NCBI GenBank assembly: GCA_963807675.1
Contig: CAWECP010000002.1
Location: 62,001 to 126,000 of the forward strand
Length of the DNA: 64,000 nt
Direction of reading: 5' to 3'
DNA from: Bog-473 sp963807675
Lineage (GTDB): Bacteria; Actinomycetota; Acidimicrobiia; Acidimicrobiales; RAAP-2
The notes under the pieces are model-generated. The model did no database searches, had not been told where the DNA came from, and worked only from the letters and a program-made list of their open reading frames with translations. The position numbers and the translations under genes are program-made. Within the stretch, counting starts at the first letter, position 1, and every line of letters starts with the position of its first letter. Of this stretch, positions 19,532 to 29,700 are shown in pieces.

Positions 19532-21442
19532 ATGGCCGACGTTCCCTTCGTCTCGTTGTACCGGCGCTTCCGGCCGGGCCGGTTCGACGAGCTCAAGGGG
19601 CAGGACCACGTGGTGCGCGCGCTGCGCAGCGCGGTGCGCGACGGCCGGGTGTCGCACGCGTACCTCTTCAGCGGGCCGCGCGGGACGGGCAAGACGTCCT
19701 CGGCGCGGATCTTGGCCAAGGCCCTCAATTGCGAGGCGCCGGTCGACGGCGAGCCGTGCGGCCACTGCGCGTCGTGCGTGGACACCACGGCGGGGACGTC
19801 GCTCAACGTGCACGAGCTGGACGCGGCGTCGAACAACGGTGTCGACGCCATGCGCGACCTGGTGGCGCACGCGGGGCTGGGCACGCCCGGCCGCTGGAAG
19901 ATCTACATCGTCGACGAGGTGCACATGCTCTCGACGGCGGCGGCCAACGCGCTGCTCAAGACCTTGGAGGAGCCGCCGAGCCACGTCGTCTTCGTGCTGG
20001 CCACGACCGACCCGCAGAAGGTCCCGCCGACCATACGCAGCCGCACCCAGCATCTCGAGTTCCGGCTGCTGGGGGCCGAGACCCTGCACGACCTGCTCGA
20101 GTCGGTCAACGAGTCGGCGGGGCTGGGGCTGGACGAGGATGCGGTGCAGGCGGCCGTGCGCCGGGGCCGCGGCTCGGCCCGTGACGCCCTTTCGGCCCTG
20201 GACCAGGTGGTGGCCTCGGGTTCGACCGACGCCGCCCGACCCGAACTGGCCCAGGTCCTCGACGCCCTGGCCGCGGGCGAGCCGGCGGCGGTGTTGGTGA
20301 CCATCAGCGCGCTGTTGGCCGGCGGCTGGGGCGCCCAGCAGCTGGCCACCGAGCTGATCGACGACCTGCGCCAGGTCTTCCTGGCCGCGCTGGCCCCGGA
20401 CCTGTGCGCCGTCTCGGGCGCGGCGCGAGAGCGCTTCACCGCGCTGGCCGAGGCCATGGGCCTGCCGCGCGTCGTGCGCAGCATGGAGATCCTGGGACAG
20501 GCGCTGGTCGACATGCGCGACGCACCCGACGCCCAGGTGGTGCTCGAGATCAGCCTCGTGCGCGCCGTGCGGCCCGACCTCGACTCGGGCTCGGAGGCGC
20601 TGGCCGATCGCGTCTCGGCGCTCGAGCGCGCGCTCTCGGGCGCGGCGGCCTTCCCGCGGCCGACGACGCGCCAGGAGCGCACCACCGCGCCGGCTGCGGA
20701 GCCGGCGGGGGGTCCCGACACGCCGCCGGCGCCCGAGGACGGAGGCGGGCGGCGCGATGACGCCGCAGGCGCACGCCCCTCTCTCGGCGCGGTGCGGCGG
20801 AGCAAGCAGGCGACGCCGCCGGAGCCGGCGGCGGGGGTCGCGGCGGTTGAGGTTGACGACGCGGCACCGGGCGACGCGGTGTCGGGCGACATGGCGCCTC
20901 CCGTCCCGAGCACCCCACCGACGCCAGCCCGGCCGGCGTCCACCGCCGGCGTCGACCGGGACAGCCTGACCGAGGCCTGGGGGGACGGCATCCTGCGCGC
21001 GCTGCCGGCCCGGGCCAAGGCGCTCTACAGCGCCGGCCGCTTCGTCTCCGTCGACGACGCCGGCGCGCACTTCGCTCTCCCCAACACCGCGCACCGCGAC
21101 CGCTGCGTCGAGATGGCGCCGGCGGTCGAGGCCAAGCTCACCGAGCACTTCGGCACGCCGGTGACGCTCGTGCTCGACGTAGACGACGACGCCGCCGGCC
21201 CGCCGTCGGGCGGCGCCGCGCCGCCCCGGGCGCCCCGGGCGCCGGCCGGCGGAGGTGGCGGCGGTGGTGGAAGTGGTGGCGGTCGCCGGGCGGTCGCCGC
21301 CGACGACCCGGTTGACGACGAGGCGTTCGACCCGTCCGACTACGCCGAGCAACCGGCAGGGGCGGACCAGTCCGATCAGGCCCAGGCCGCCGAGGCGCGC
21401 CTCCTCGAGGCGTTCCCGGGGGCCAGCGAGGTGGGCGGCTAG
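19532..21442 (+). CDS. dnaX: DNA polymerase III subunits gamma/tau
   Basis: The 636-residue protein is the clamp-loader ATPase. It begins SLYRRFRPGRFDELKGQDHVV and carries Walker A GPRGTGKTS (residues about 48-56). A zinc site of four cysteines (LNCEAP ... CGHCASC), the DEVHMLS Walker B segment and the arginine-finger region TIRSRTQHLEFR follow. After about residue 370 comes a low-complexity Ala/Pro/Gly linker, then a tau-like C-terminal domain (ILRALPARAKALYSAGRFV). No slippery heptamer for a gamma frameshift stood out. It lies between SRP RNA and recR, which begins at the next base. Confidence 0.95.
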   Translation: MADVPFVSLYRRFRPGRFDELKGQDHVVRALRSAVRDGRVSHAYLFSGPRGTGKTSSARILAKALNCEAPVDGEPCGHCASCVDTTAGTSLNVHELDAASNNGVDAMRDLVAHAGLGTPGRWKIYIVDEVHMLSTAAANALLKTLEEPPSHVVFVLATTDPQKVPPTIRSRTQHLEFRLLGAETLHDLLESVNESAGLGLDEDAVQAAVRRGRGSARDALSALDQVVASGSTDAARPELAQVLDALAAGEPAAVLVTISALLAGGWGAQQLATELIDDLRQVFLAALAPDLCAVSGAARERFTALAEAMGLPRVVRSMEILGQALVDMRDAPDAQVVLEISLVRAVRPDLDSGSEALADRVSALERALSGAAAFPRPTTRQERTTAPAAEPAGGPDTPPAPEDGGGRRDDAAGARPSLGAVRRSKQATPPEPAAGVAAVEVDDAAPGDAVSGDMAPPVPSTPPTPARPASTAGVDRDSLTEAWGDGILRALPARAKALYSAGRFVSVDDAGAHFALPNTAHRDRCVEMAPAVEAKLTEHFGTPVTLVLDVDDDAAGPPSGGAAPPRAPRAPAGGGGGGGGSGGGRRAVAADDPVDDEAFDPSDYAEQPAGADQSDQAQAAEARLLEAFPGASEVGG

Positions 21443-22042
21443 ATGTATACCGGACCCCTGCGCGCGCTCATCGACGAGCTCGGCCGACTGCCCGGCATCG
21501 GGCCCAAGTCGGCCCAGCGCATCGCCTTCCACATCCTCAAGGTGCCGGACGAGGACGCGCGGCGGCTGGCCGACGCCATCGTGGCCGTCAAGGAGCGCAC
21601 GACGCTGTGCGCGGTGTGCTTCAACGTGGCCGAGATCGGCCACCTGTGCGCGGTCTGCGACGACGACCGGCGCGACGCCGAGGTGATCTGCGTGGTGGAG
21701 GACCCGCGCGACATCGTGGCCGTCGAACGCACGGGGTTCAAGGGTCGCTACCACGTGCTCGGCGGCGCGCTGAGCCCGCTCGACGGGATCGGCCGCGAGC
21801 AGCTCAAGCTGACCGAGCTGCTCGACCGGGTCCGGGAGGGCACCATCCGGGAAGCCATCGTGTGCACCAACCCGACCCTCGAGGGGGAGGCCACCGCCAT
21901 GCTGGTCGCCCGCGAGCTGGCGCCGCTGGGTGTGGTGGTCTCGCGCCTGGCCAGCGGGCTCCCGGTCGGCGGTGACCTCGAGTACGCCGACGAGCTGACG
22001 CTGGGGCGGGCCCTCGAGGGACGGCGGCGGCTCGAGGTCTGA
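21443..22042 (+). CDS. recR: Recombination mediator protein RecR
   Basis: RecR (199 residues) helps load RecA at gaps through the RecFOR pathway. It shows the helix-hairpin-helix motif RLPGIGPKSAQRIAF, a four-cysteine zinc finger (CAVCFNVAEIGHLCAVC) and the Toprim domain (VICVVEDPRDIVAVE, GGALSPLDGIG, EAIVCTNPTLEGEATA). The ATG begins immediately after the dnaX stop, the classical dnaX-recR operon. The presence of recR alongside recBCD indicates both presynaptic pathways in this organism. Confidence 0.97.
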   Translation: MYTGPLRALIDELGRLPGIGPKSAQRIAFHILKVPDEDARRLADAIVAVKERTTLCAVCFNVAEIGHLCAVCDDDRRDAEVICVVEDPRDIVAVERTGFKGRYHVLGGALSPLDGIGREQLKLTELLDRVREGTIREAIVCTNPTLEGEATAMLVARELAPLGVVVSRLASGLPVGGDLEYADELTLGRALEGRRRLEV

Positions 22043-22276
22043 GCCGGCCCCGAGTCCGGATGGCGGCACCCGGGCGGCGGGTCGGCGTGGACGACGGCGG
22101 GACGGTCCTCGGAGCGCCCGGCCACGGCGCGGACCCGTGAGGCCGACCCGGGAGGCCCGCCCCCACAAGGAGCCGGCGCCGCCGGCGTTACGTAGCAGAA
22201 TCCCCGTGGCGCGGCCCCACCCTGAGCCACCACCGGAACACCAAGACCCAGACCACCAGAGCAAAGGACCCCCCTC

Positions 22277-23266
22277 GTGTCACCGCTCGGCGTCGCGCCC
22301 TGCCCACCGCCCCGCCTGGAGGGCACCATCGCCCTGGCCGACGGCCGCCGCCTGGGCTTCGCCGAGTATGGCGACCCCACCGGGCCCCTGGTGCTGTGGT
22401 TCCACGGCACGCCGGGCGCCCGCCGGCAGGTCCCGCTGATCGGCCGCCGGGCCGCCGAGGTGCTGGGCCTGCGGCTGGTCTGCCTGGAGCGCCCCGGCGT
22501 CGGCGACTCCACCGACCACACCTACGCCCAGATGCGCGACTGGGCGCCCGACGTGGCCGAGGTCGCCGACCGGCTGGGCCACGAGCGCTTCATGGTGGTC
22601 GGGCTGTCGGGGGGCGGCCCCTACGCGCTGGCCTGCGCGCACGAGCTGCCGTCGCGCGTGGTGGCGGCCGGGCTGCTCGGGCCGGTCGTGCCCACGACCG
22701 GAGAGGAGGAGGTGGCGCACGGCCTGCTGGGCAATGCCTTGCGCTTCAACGCCGTGCTCCCGTTGCTGCGCGCCCCGCTCGGTGCCGCTCTGACCAATCT
22801 GGTCAAGGTGGCGACGCCGATCGCCCACCCGGTCTTCACCGCGTTCGGCAAGATCTTGCCGGAGGGCGACCGCCGCGTCCTGGGCCAACCCGAGATCGAG
22901 TCCATGTTCATCGACGACCTGGTGCACGGGACGAACCACCAGTGCCGGGCCTTCATGAACGACATCATCCTGTTCGGCCGGCCGTGGGGCTTCCAGCTGT
23001 CCGACGTGGCCGTGCCGGTGTACTGGTGGCACGGCGACGCCGACCCGTTCGTGGGCATCGAGGACGCGCGCTGCGCCGCCGCGCTCCTGCCGGACGTGGA
23101 GTTCGTCGTGCGCCCCGGGGAGAGCCATCTCGGGGAGTTCGGCGCGGCGGATCAGGTGCTCGCCGTGCTGGCGGACGTCTGGCACGCCACGACGCCGACG
23201 CTGCACGCCATCGTCGCCGAGCGCGCCCCCGAGCCCCCGGAATCGGGACCGGCGGCCATCCCGTAG
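22277..23266 (+). CDS. Alpha/beta-fold hydrolase
   Basis: The 329-residue protein has the hydrolase fold with the oxyanion-hole motif LWFHGTPGARRQ, the nucleophile elbow VVGLSGGGPYALA, an acid in WWHGDADPFVG and a histidine in RPGESHLGEF. The substrate is unknown; relatives include esterases and epoxide or haloalkane hydrolases. The start at GTG 22277 leaves about 14 residues before the first strand. It is followed after nine bases by asd, so it may share a transcript, but no functional link to amino-acid synthesis is obvious. Confidence 0.82.
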   Translation: MSPLGVAPCPPPRLEGTIALADGRRLGFAEYGDPTGPLVLWFHGTPGARRQVPLIGRRAAEVLGLRLVCLERPGVGDSTDHTYAQMRDWAPDVAEVADRLGHERFMVVGLSGGGPYALACAHELPSRVVAAGLLGPVVPTTGEEEVAHGLLGNALRFNAVLPLLRAPLGAALTNLVKVATPIAHPVFTAFGKILPEGDRRVLGQPEIESMFIDDLVHGTNHQCRAFMNDIILFGRPWGFQLSDVAVPVYWWHGDADPFVGIEDARCAAALLPDVEFVVRPGESHLGEFGAADQVLAVLADVWHATTPTLHAIVAERAPEPPESGPAAIP

Positions 23267-23275
23267 AATTCGGCG

Positions 23276-24301
23276 ATGCGCATCGCCATCGTCGGAGCGA
23301 CCGGGCAGGTCGGTGTCGTCCTGCGCGCCGTCCTCGCCGAGCGCGCCTTCCCCGTCGACTCCATGCGCTACCTGGCTTCCGGCCGCTCGGCCGGCTCCAC
23401 CCTCCCGTGGGGCGACACCCAAGTCACGGTGGAGGACGCGGCGACGGCCGACCTCTCCGGCATCGACCTCGCGCTGTGCTCGGCCCCGGCCGCCGTCTCC
23501 CGCGAGCTGGCGCCCCGGCTGGCCGCCGCCGGCGCCACCGTCATCGACAACTCGTCGGCTTGGCGTCTCGACCCCGACGTGCCCCTGGTCGTGCCCGAGG
23601 CCAACGCGGACGCGCTGCGGTCCATCCCCAAGGGAATCGTGGCCAACCCGAACTGCACCACCATGGTGGCCATCCCGGTCTTCAAGGCGCTGCACGACGA
23701 GGCCGGCCTGACCCGGCTCATCGTGGCGTCGTACCAGGCCGTCTCCGGCGGCGGCGTCGACGCCGTGCGCGAGCTGGCCGAGCAGCTGGCGAAGACGGCC
23801 GACCGGGCGCCCGACCTCACCTTCGACGGCTCGGCGGTCGACTACCCACCGCTCTCGGTCTACCCGGTGCCCATTGCGCACAACGTGATCCCGCTGCAGT
23901 TCACGATCGTGGACGACGGTTCGTTCGAGACGGACGAGGAGCAGAAGTACTGCAACGAATCCCGCAAGATCCTCGGCCTGCCCGATCTCGCCGTCACCAC
24001 CACCTGCGTGCGCGTGCCGGTCTTCACCGGCCACTCGGCGGCCATCGTGGCGGAGTTCGAGCGCCCCCTCAGCCCCGAGCGCGCCACCGAGGTGCTGGCG
24101 CGGGCGCCGGGCGTCGAACTGGCCGACCTGCCGACGCCGCTCCTGGCGGCCGGCCGCGACGCCTCCTACGTCGGCCGCATCCGGCGGGCCCAGGGTGGTA
24201 CCAACTCACTGGCCTTCTTCGTCTCGGGCGACAACCTGCGCAAGGGCGCGGCGCTCAACGTGGTGCAGGTCGCCGAGGAGCTGCTGGCCTTGCGGAGCTG
24301 A
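23276..24301 (+). CDS. asd: Aspartate-semialdehyde dehydrogenase
   Basis: Asd reduces aspartyl phosphate to aspartate semialdehyde, the branch point to lysine/diaminopimelate, methionine and threonine. The 341-residue protein has the NADP motif IAIVGATGQVG, the phosphate loop ASGRSAGS, the nucleophilic cysteine in VANPNCTTM, and a substrate-binding segment SYQAVSGGGVDAV. A histidine in PVFTGHSAAIVAEF fits the general base. Length and motifs are complete. No lysC lies beside it in the window, unlike many actinobacteria. Confidence 0.96.
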   Translation: MRIAIVGATGQVGVVLRAVLAERAFPVDSMRYLASGRSAGSTLPWGDTQVTVEDAATADLSGIDLALCSAPAAVSRELAPRLAAAGATVIDNSSAWRLDPDVPLVVPEANADALRSIPKGIVANPNCTTMVAIPVFKALHDEAGLTRLIVASYQAVSGGGVDAVRELAEQLAKTADRAPDLTFDGSAVDYPPLSVYPVPIAHNVIPLQFTIVDDGSFETDEEQKYCNESRKILGLPDLAVTTTCVRVPVFTGHSAAIVAEFERPLSPERATEVLARAPGVELADLPTPLLAAGRDASYVGRIRRAQGGTNSLAFFVSGDNLRKGAALNVVQVAEELLALRS

Positions 24302-24360
24302 CGGCCTTCGTCCTTCGTCGGCCGCCCGGTCGCTCGCGCTCTTCAGTTGGCCCTGACTCC

Positions 24361-25143
24361 TCAGTCGGCCCCCGACGACACCGGCTCGGGCACGCCGGTG
24401 ACGAGGCTGGCCATGCGGCGGGCCAAGTTGACGGCGTGGTCGCCGAAGCGCTCGTAGAAGCGGGCCACCATGGCCAGCTCGATCGCCACGGGCAGGGGCA
24501 TGGTGCCCGCCACCAGCTCGGCCGTCAGCGTGACGTGCAGGTCGTCCAGTTCGTCGTCGAGGTCGTCGATGTAAGTGGCGGCCTCGGCCGACCGCTCGGC
24601 GAAGGCGTCCGCCGTCTCGCGCCAGATGGTGGTCGTGACCTCGCCCATGCGCTCGACGAGCCCGCGGCTGCGGGCCGACATCTCGGCGCCGAGGCCGCGG
24701 GCGGCCCGGCGCGCGATGTGCTCGGCCAAGTCGCCGTTGCGCTCCATGTCGGGCAGCATGCGCAGGATGGCGACGTACTCCCGTCGCTCGTCCGCCGTGG
24801 TGGCGCCGTGCACGAGCTCGTTCTGCACCGTGTTCATGATTTGGTTGATCAGCTTGTCGACCACCTCGTCACGCTTGACGAGCTCCTTGGCCGCGTCGCG
24901 GTCACCCGCCAGCAGCGCGTGCGTGGCGCCGGCGATTCCCTCGGCGACGAGAGCGAACACCTGCGCGAAGAGCCGGTCGATCTCGTGCGGCTCGGGAATG
25001 GTGCGCGGCCAGAGCGGCTGCTCCATGGCGAGCGGCACGGCGGGCGGCGCGACCTCCGCCTCCTCTTCCTCCTGGTCCTCTCGGGCCTCGGGTTCCTCGG
25101 GCACCCGGGCACTTCGGGTGCTACCACCGAGCCTGAACGCCAT
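24361..25143 (-). CDS. phoU: Phosphate signalling protein PhoU
   Basis: PhoU damps Pho signalling by linking the Pst transporter to its sensor kinase. The protein has two three-helix PhoU repeats with metal-binding acidic motifs: DEVVDKLINQI with ERNGDLAEHIARRA in the first, and DELDDLHVTL with ERFGDHAVNLARR in the second. An extra acidic N-terminal segment of about 45 residues (PEEPEAREDQEEEEAEV) precedes them. The start is either ATG 25143 or the in-frame GTG at 25152; neither has a strong ribosome site. It stands alone, over 20 kb from the pst operon. Confidence 0.88.
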   Translation of the reverse strand: MAFRLGGSTRSARVPEEPEAREDQEEEEAEVAPPAVPLAMEQPLWPRTIPEPHEIDRLFAQVFALVAEGIAGATHALLAGDRDAAKELVKRDEVVDKLINQIMNTVQNELVHGATTADERREYVAILRMLPDMERNGDLAEHIARRAARGLGAEMSARSRGLVERMGEVTTTIWRETADAFAERSAEAATYIDDLDDELDDLHVTLTAELVAGTMPLPVAIELAMVARFYERFGDHAVNLARRMASLVTGVPEPVSSGAD

Positions 25144-25276
25144 TCGGGTCACGCTATCGGCTGCGCCGAGCCGGGACGACCCCTACTGGGCGCGCCGGCA
25201 CACGGCGCCCGCTCCGGCTTTCGTGCCTGGGACAACGGTCCCCGAAGTTGAGACACCCCGTCGTTACATTGGCCAC

Positions 25277-26692
25277 ATGGTCATCGGAATCGTCGTCGGG
25301 CTCGCCATCGGGCTCCTCTTCGGCGCCGTGTGCCTGCTGCGGGCCGCCCACGCCTCCGGCACGGCCCGCCTGGCGCAAGGCCGGTTGACCGACGCGCAGG
25401 CGACGGTGGCGGCCCAGGCCCAAGAGCTCCGCGCCGCGTCGGAGGCCGCCGCGGCGGCCGAAATGGCCCGGGCCGTCGCCCTGACCCAGCTCGACCACGT
25501 GCAGCGCGCGCACGCCGACGCCAGCGCCCTAGCGGAGGAGGAGCGGGACCGGTTGAACGGCACCTTCGCGCAGCTCTCCGCGCAGGCGCTGGCGAAGAAC
25601 AACGAGCAATTCCTCGCGCTGGCCGACGCCCGCTTCAACCAGGCGCGCGCGGCGGCCCAGGGCGACCTCTCGCAGCGTCAGCAGGCCTTCGAAGAGCTAC
25701 TCCATCCGCTGGCCGACACGCTGGCGCGCTACGAGCGTGGCATCAAGGAGATGGAACTCGAGCGCAAGGGCGCCTACGCCGGTCTGAACGAGCGGGTGGC
25801 CGCACTGCACGTTGGCCACGAGCAGCTGCAGCGCGAGACGCGCAACCTCGTCACGGCTCTGCGCTCGCCGCACACGCGGGGCCGCTGGGGCGAGATGACG
25901 CTCCGCCGTGCCGTCGAGGCGGCCGGGATGCTCGAGCACTGCGACTTCGAGGAGCAGGCGTCGACGTCGACCGAGGACGGCCTGCTACGGCCCGACATGA
26001 TCGTGCGCCTTCCAGGAGGGGGTCAGGTGGTCATCGACTCCAAGGTCCCACTGGATGCCTTCCTGCAGTTCACCGAGGCCGACGACGACGAGGCGCGGCA
26101 GGCGCTGCTGGCGAAGCACGCCAAGCAGCTGCGCACCCACGTGGACCAGCTGGCCAAGAAGGAGTACTGGAAGCAGTTCGAGCGGTCGCCCGAGTTCGTC
26201 GTGGCCTTCATCCCCGGGGAGCCGCTGCTGGCGGCGGCCTGCGAGGCCGACCCGGCGCTGCAGGACCATGCGCTGACCCGGCGCGTCGTGCTGGCCTCGC
26301 CGAACACGCTGGTGGCGGCCCTGCGCACGATCGCGCTGTCGTGGCAGCAGGAGACGCTGGCGGAGAACGCCCGCGAGGTCAAGCAGTTAGGCGCAGAGCT
26401 CTACGAGCGCCTCCGCACCATGACGGGGCACATGGCGGCGCTGCAGCGCAGCCTCACCTCCAGCGTCGAGGCCTACAACAAGGCGGTCGGCTCGCTCGAG
26501 TCGCGCGTGCTCGTCTCGGCCCGCAAGTTCCCCGCCCTCGGGGTGATCAGGGCGGAGTCGGCGGAGATCGGTGAGCTGACACCGATCGAGGCGGCACCGC
26601 GCCACCTCCAGGCCGTCGAGCTCGAAGACGACGAGGAGTACCCCGAGGGCACCCTGCTGGCCCTGCCCGAGGGGGGCGCCGGCACCGGCTGA
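25277..26692 (+). CDS. rmuC: DNA recombination protein RmuC
   Basis: The 471-residue protein has an N-terminal membrane anchor (GIVVGLAIGLLFGAVCLL) and a coiled-coil region of about 150 residues. The RmuC nuclease-like domain follows, marked by RGRWGEMTLRRAVEAAGM, DGLLRPDMIVRLPGG, VVIDSKVPLDAFL and FIPGEPLLAAACEADPAL. RmuC limits inversions at repeats and is thought to act with DNA processing; its biochemical activity is not settled. It is divergent from phoU and precedes recC. Confidence 0.93.
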   Translation: MVIGIVVGLAIGLLFGAVCLLRAAHASGTARLAQGRLTDAQATVAAQAQELRAASEAAAAAEMARAVALTQLDHVQRAHADASALAEEERDRLNGTFAQLSAQALAKNNEQFLALADARFNQARAAAQGDLSQRQQAFEELLHPLADTLARYERGIKEMELERKGAYAGLNERVAALHVGHEQLQRETRNLVTALRSPHTRGRWGEMTLRRAVEAAGMLEHCDFEEQASTSTEDGLLRPDMIVRLPGGGQVVIDSKVPLDAFLQFTEADDDEARQALLAKHAKQLRTHVDQLAKKEYWKQFERSPEFVVAFIPGEPLLAAACEADPALQDHALTRRVVLASPNTLVAALRTIALSWQQETLAENAREVKQLGAELYERLRTMTGHMAALQRSLTSSVEAYNKAVGSLESRVLVSARKFPALGVIRAESAEIGELTPIEAAPRHLQAVELEDDEEYPEGTLLALPEGGAGTG

Positions 26693-26799
26693 CGGCCCGA
26701 GGCCACGCCCGGCGGTGGCCGGATCCCCCGCGAACAGGCACGTTGCGTGACCCCGCGCACACCGATGGATCAGTAACAGCGACGACGTACTCTGCCGGA

Positions 26800-29700
26800 G
26801 TGCTGCACGTCCACCGCTCCGACCGCACCGACGCACTGGTGTCGATGCTGGCCGAACTGGTGGCGGACCCGCTCGACGACCCGATGACGCCCGAGGTCGT
26901 CTCGGTGCCGACGCAGGGCATCGAGCGGTGGCTGACGCAGCGGCTCTCGGGCCACCTCGGTGTCACACCCGGCGCGCACGACGGCGTCTGCGCCAACATC
27001 ACCTTCCCGTTCCCCGGCGCGCTGGTCTCCGCCGCGCTGGCCCGAGCCACCGGCAACGACCCCAAGGCCGACCCTTGGTTGCCGGAGCGGGCGGTGTGGC
27101 CGCTCATGGAGGTGGTCGAGGAGCACTTCGACGAACCATGGCTCGCGCCCTTGGCCCAACACATCCGCAAGTCGGGCGTCATGAAGGACGGGTCGGCGGC
27201 CGGGACGCCGAAGCGCTTCTCCATCGTCCGGCACATGGCGGACCTCTTCGACCGCTACGGCGTGCACCGGCCCGACATGCTCCAGCGCTGGGCCGCCGGC
27301 CTGCCCCAGCTGGACGAGGCGCCCTGGCAGTTCGAGCTGTGGCGCCTGCTCCGCGAGCGCATCGACCGGCCCAGCCCGGCCGAGCACCTCCAGGGCGCCT
27401 GCCTCGAACTCCGCCGGACCTACGACCTGCTCGAGCTCCCGGGCCGCCTCTCCCTCTTCGGGTTGACCCGGCTCCCGGCCAGCTACCTGGACGTGCTTGA
27501 CGCCATGGCCCACCAGCGCGACGTCCATCTCTTCTTGCTCCACCCCTCACCCGAGCTCTGGCGCCGCCTCGAGGGAAAGGTCGGGCCGACGACGCGGCAT
27601 CTTCCGCGCCGCGAGGACCCGACCGCGTCCGCACCCGCCAATCCGTTGTTGGCGTCGTGGGGCCGTGACGCCCGCGAGATGCAGCTCGTCCTTGGCGGCG
27701 CGCGGACGCACGGCGACGAGGTGGCCGCCGACCAGCGGGATAGCGAGCCGACGTTGTTGCAACAGGTCCAGGACGACGTCAGGGCCGACCGTGTGCCGGC
27801 CAGCGTCGGACGCGGGCCCGACGACGAGCGCCGCCCGGTATTGCGCGCCGCCGACGACAGCATCCGCGTCCATTCGTGCCACGGCCGGGGCCGCCAGGTC
27901 GAGGTGCTGCGCGACGCCGTCTTGCACCTGCTGGCGGACGATCCGGAGCTCGAGCCCCGCGACATCATCGTGATGTGCCCCGACATCGAGCACTTCGCCC
28001 CGCTCATCCAAGCCACCTTCGGGGCGCACGACCAGGAGGCGGCCGAGCGCGACGACGGCACCCGCCAGCTCAAAATCCGCCTGGCCGACCGCTCGCTCCG
28101 CCAGACCAACCCGGTCATGGGCGTCCTGGCCGAGGTGCTCGACCTGGCCATCGCCCGGATGACCGTGAGCCAGGTGCTCGACCTGGCCGGGCGCGAGCCC
28201 GTCCGGCGCCGGTTCCGCTTCGCCGACGACGACCTGGCCCGGCTCGAGCAGTGGGTGCGCGAGTCCTACGTCCGCTGGGGGTTCGACGCCGAACACCGGC
28301 AGGCCTTCCAGCTGGGCTCCATCGCGGCCAACACCTGGCGCTCCGGGCTCGACAGGGTTCTGCTCGGGGTGGCGATGGCCGAGGACGGCCAGCGGCTGTT
28401 CGAGGGCACCCTCCCGCTCGATGACGTCGAGAGCGGCGACATCGAGCTGGCCGGTCGCTTTGCCGAGTTCGTCCAGCGGCTGCGCGACGCCGTCGACGTG
28501 CTGGCGGGGGAGCGCACGGTCGACGGTTGGGCGAAGGCGCTGGCCGACACCGCCGACTCCCTGACGGCCTCGCCGTGGCGCGACGCTTGGCAGCGGGCCG
28601 AGCTCACGTCACTGCTCGAGAAGCTGGTCGACGAGGCGACGACGGCCGGCGAGGTCAGCCCGGTCACGCTCGGCAGCGACGACGTGCGCTCGCTGCTGGC
28701 CGAGCGCCTCAAGGGCAAGGCGACGCGGGCCAACTTCTGCACCGGGTACCTCACGGTGTGCACCCTCGTGCCGATGCGCTCCATCCCGCACAAGGTCGTC
28801 TGCCTGCTCGGCCTCGATGACGGCAGCTTCCCGCGCCACATCGAGCGCGACGGTGACGACCTCACCGCGCAGGATCCCCGTGTCGGTGACCGCGATGCCC
28901 GCAGCGAGGACCGCCAGCTCCTGCTCGATGCCCTCCTCGCCGCCCGCGAGCACCTTGTCATCACCTACAGCGGCCACGACGAGCGCTCGAACCAGCCGCG
29001 CCCACCCGCCGTCCCCGTCGGCGAGCTCCTCGATGTCATCGACCACACCGTCCGCACGGCCGCCGGCGACCGGTCCCGCCAGGCCGTCGTCGTCGAGCAC
29101 CCGCTCCAGCCCTTCGACGCCCGCAACTACGAGCCCGGCCGCCTCGTCCCCGCCGGCCCCTGGAGCTTCGACCGCCTCCACCTCGATGGTGCCCGTGCCG
29201 TCCTCGCCCAGGACCGGCACCTCTCACCCTTTCTGGCGCACCCGCTCGCCTTCGACGAGCACACCGTCGACGTCGACGTCCTCGACCGCTTCGTGCGCGA
29301 CCCGGTCAAGCTGTTCCTGCGCCAACGACTCGGCATTGCGCTGTGGGACCGCACCAGCGACTACGAGGACGCCATCCCGATCGACCCCAACGCGCTGGCC
29401 AAGTGGGAGATCGCCGAGCGCATTCTGCGCGCCCGCCTCGACGGGGCGAGCTGGGACGAGTGCACACGCGCCGAAGTGGCGCGCGGCGGGCTGCCGCCGG
29501 CGGCCATGGCCGACCCGGTGCTCAGCGACATGGAGCAGGACATCGAGGCGCTGGTCGGCGCAAGCGACGAGCACTCGGATCTCCCGCCTGCTTCGGTCGA
29601 CGTCCACGTAGACCTGCCGGGCCTGCCGTCCGTGGTCGGGACCGTGTCCGGGGTGCGCGGCGACGTCATCCCGATGGTGACGTACCGGCGGATGCAGCCT

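Noticed and set aside
24302..24360. Bidirectional terminator between asd and phoU
   Set aside because: Only a weak CGGCC/GGCCG pairing without a T-run; too little to list.
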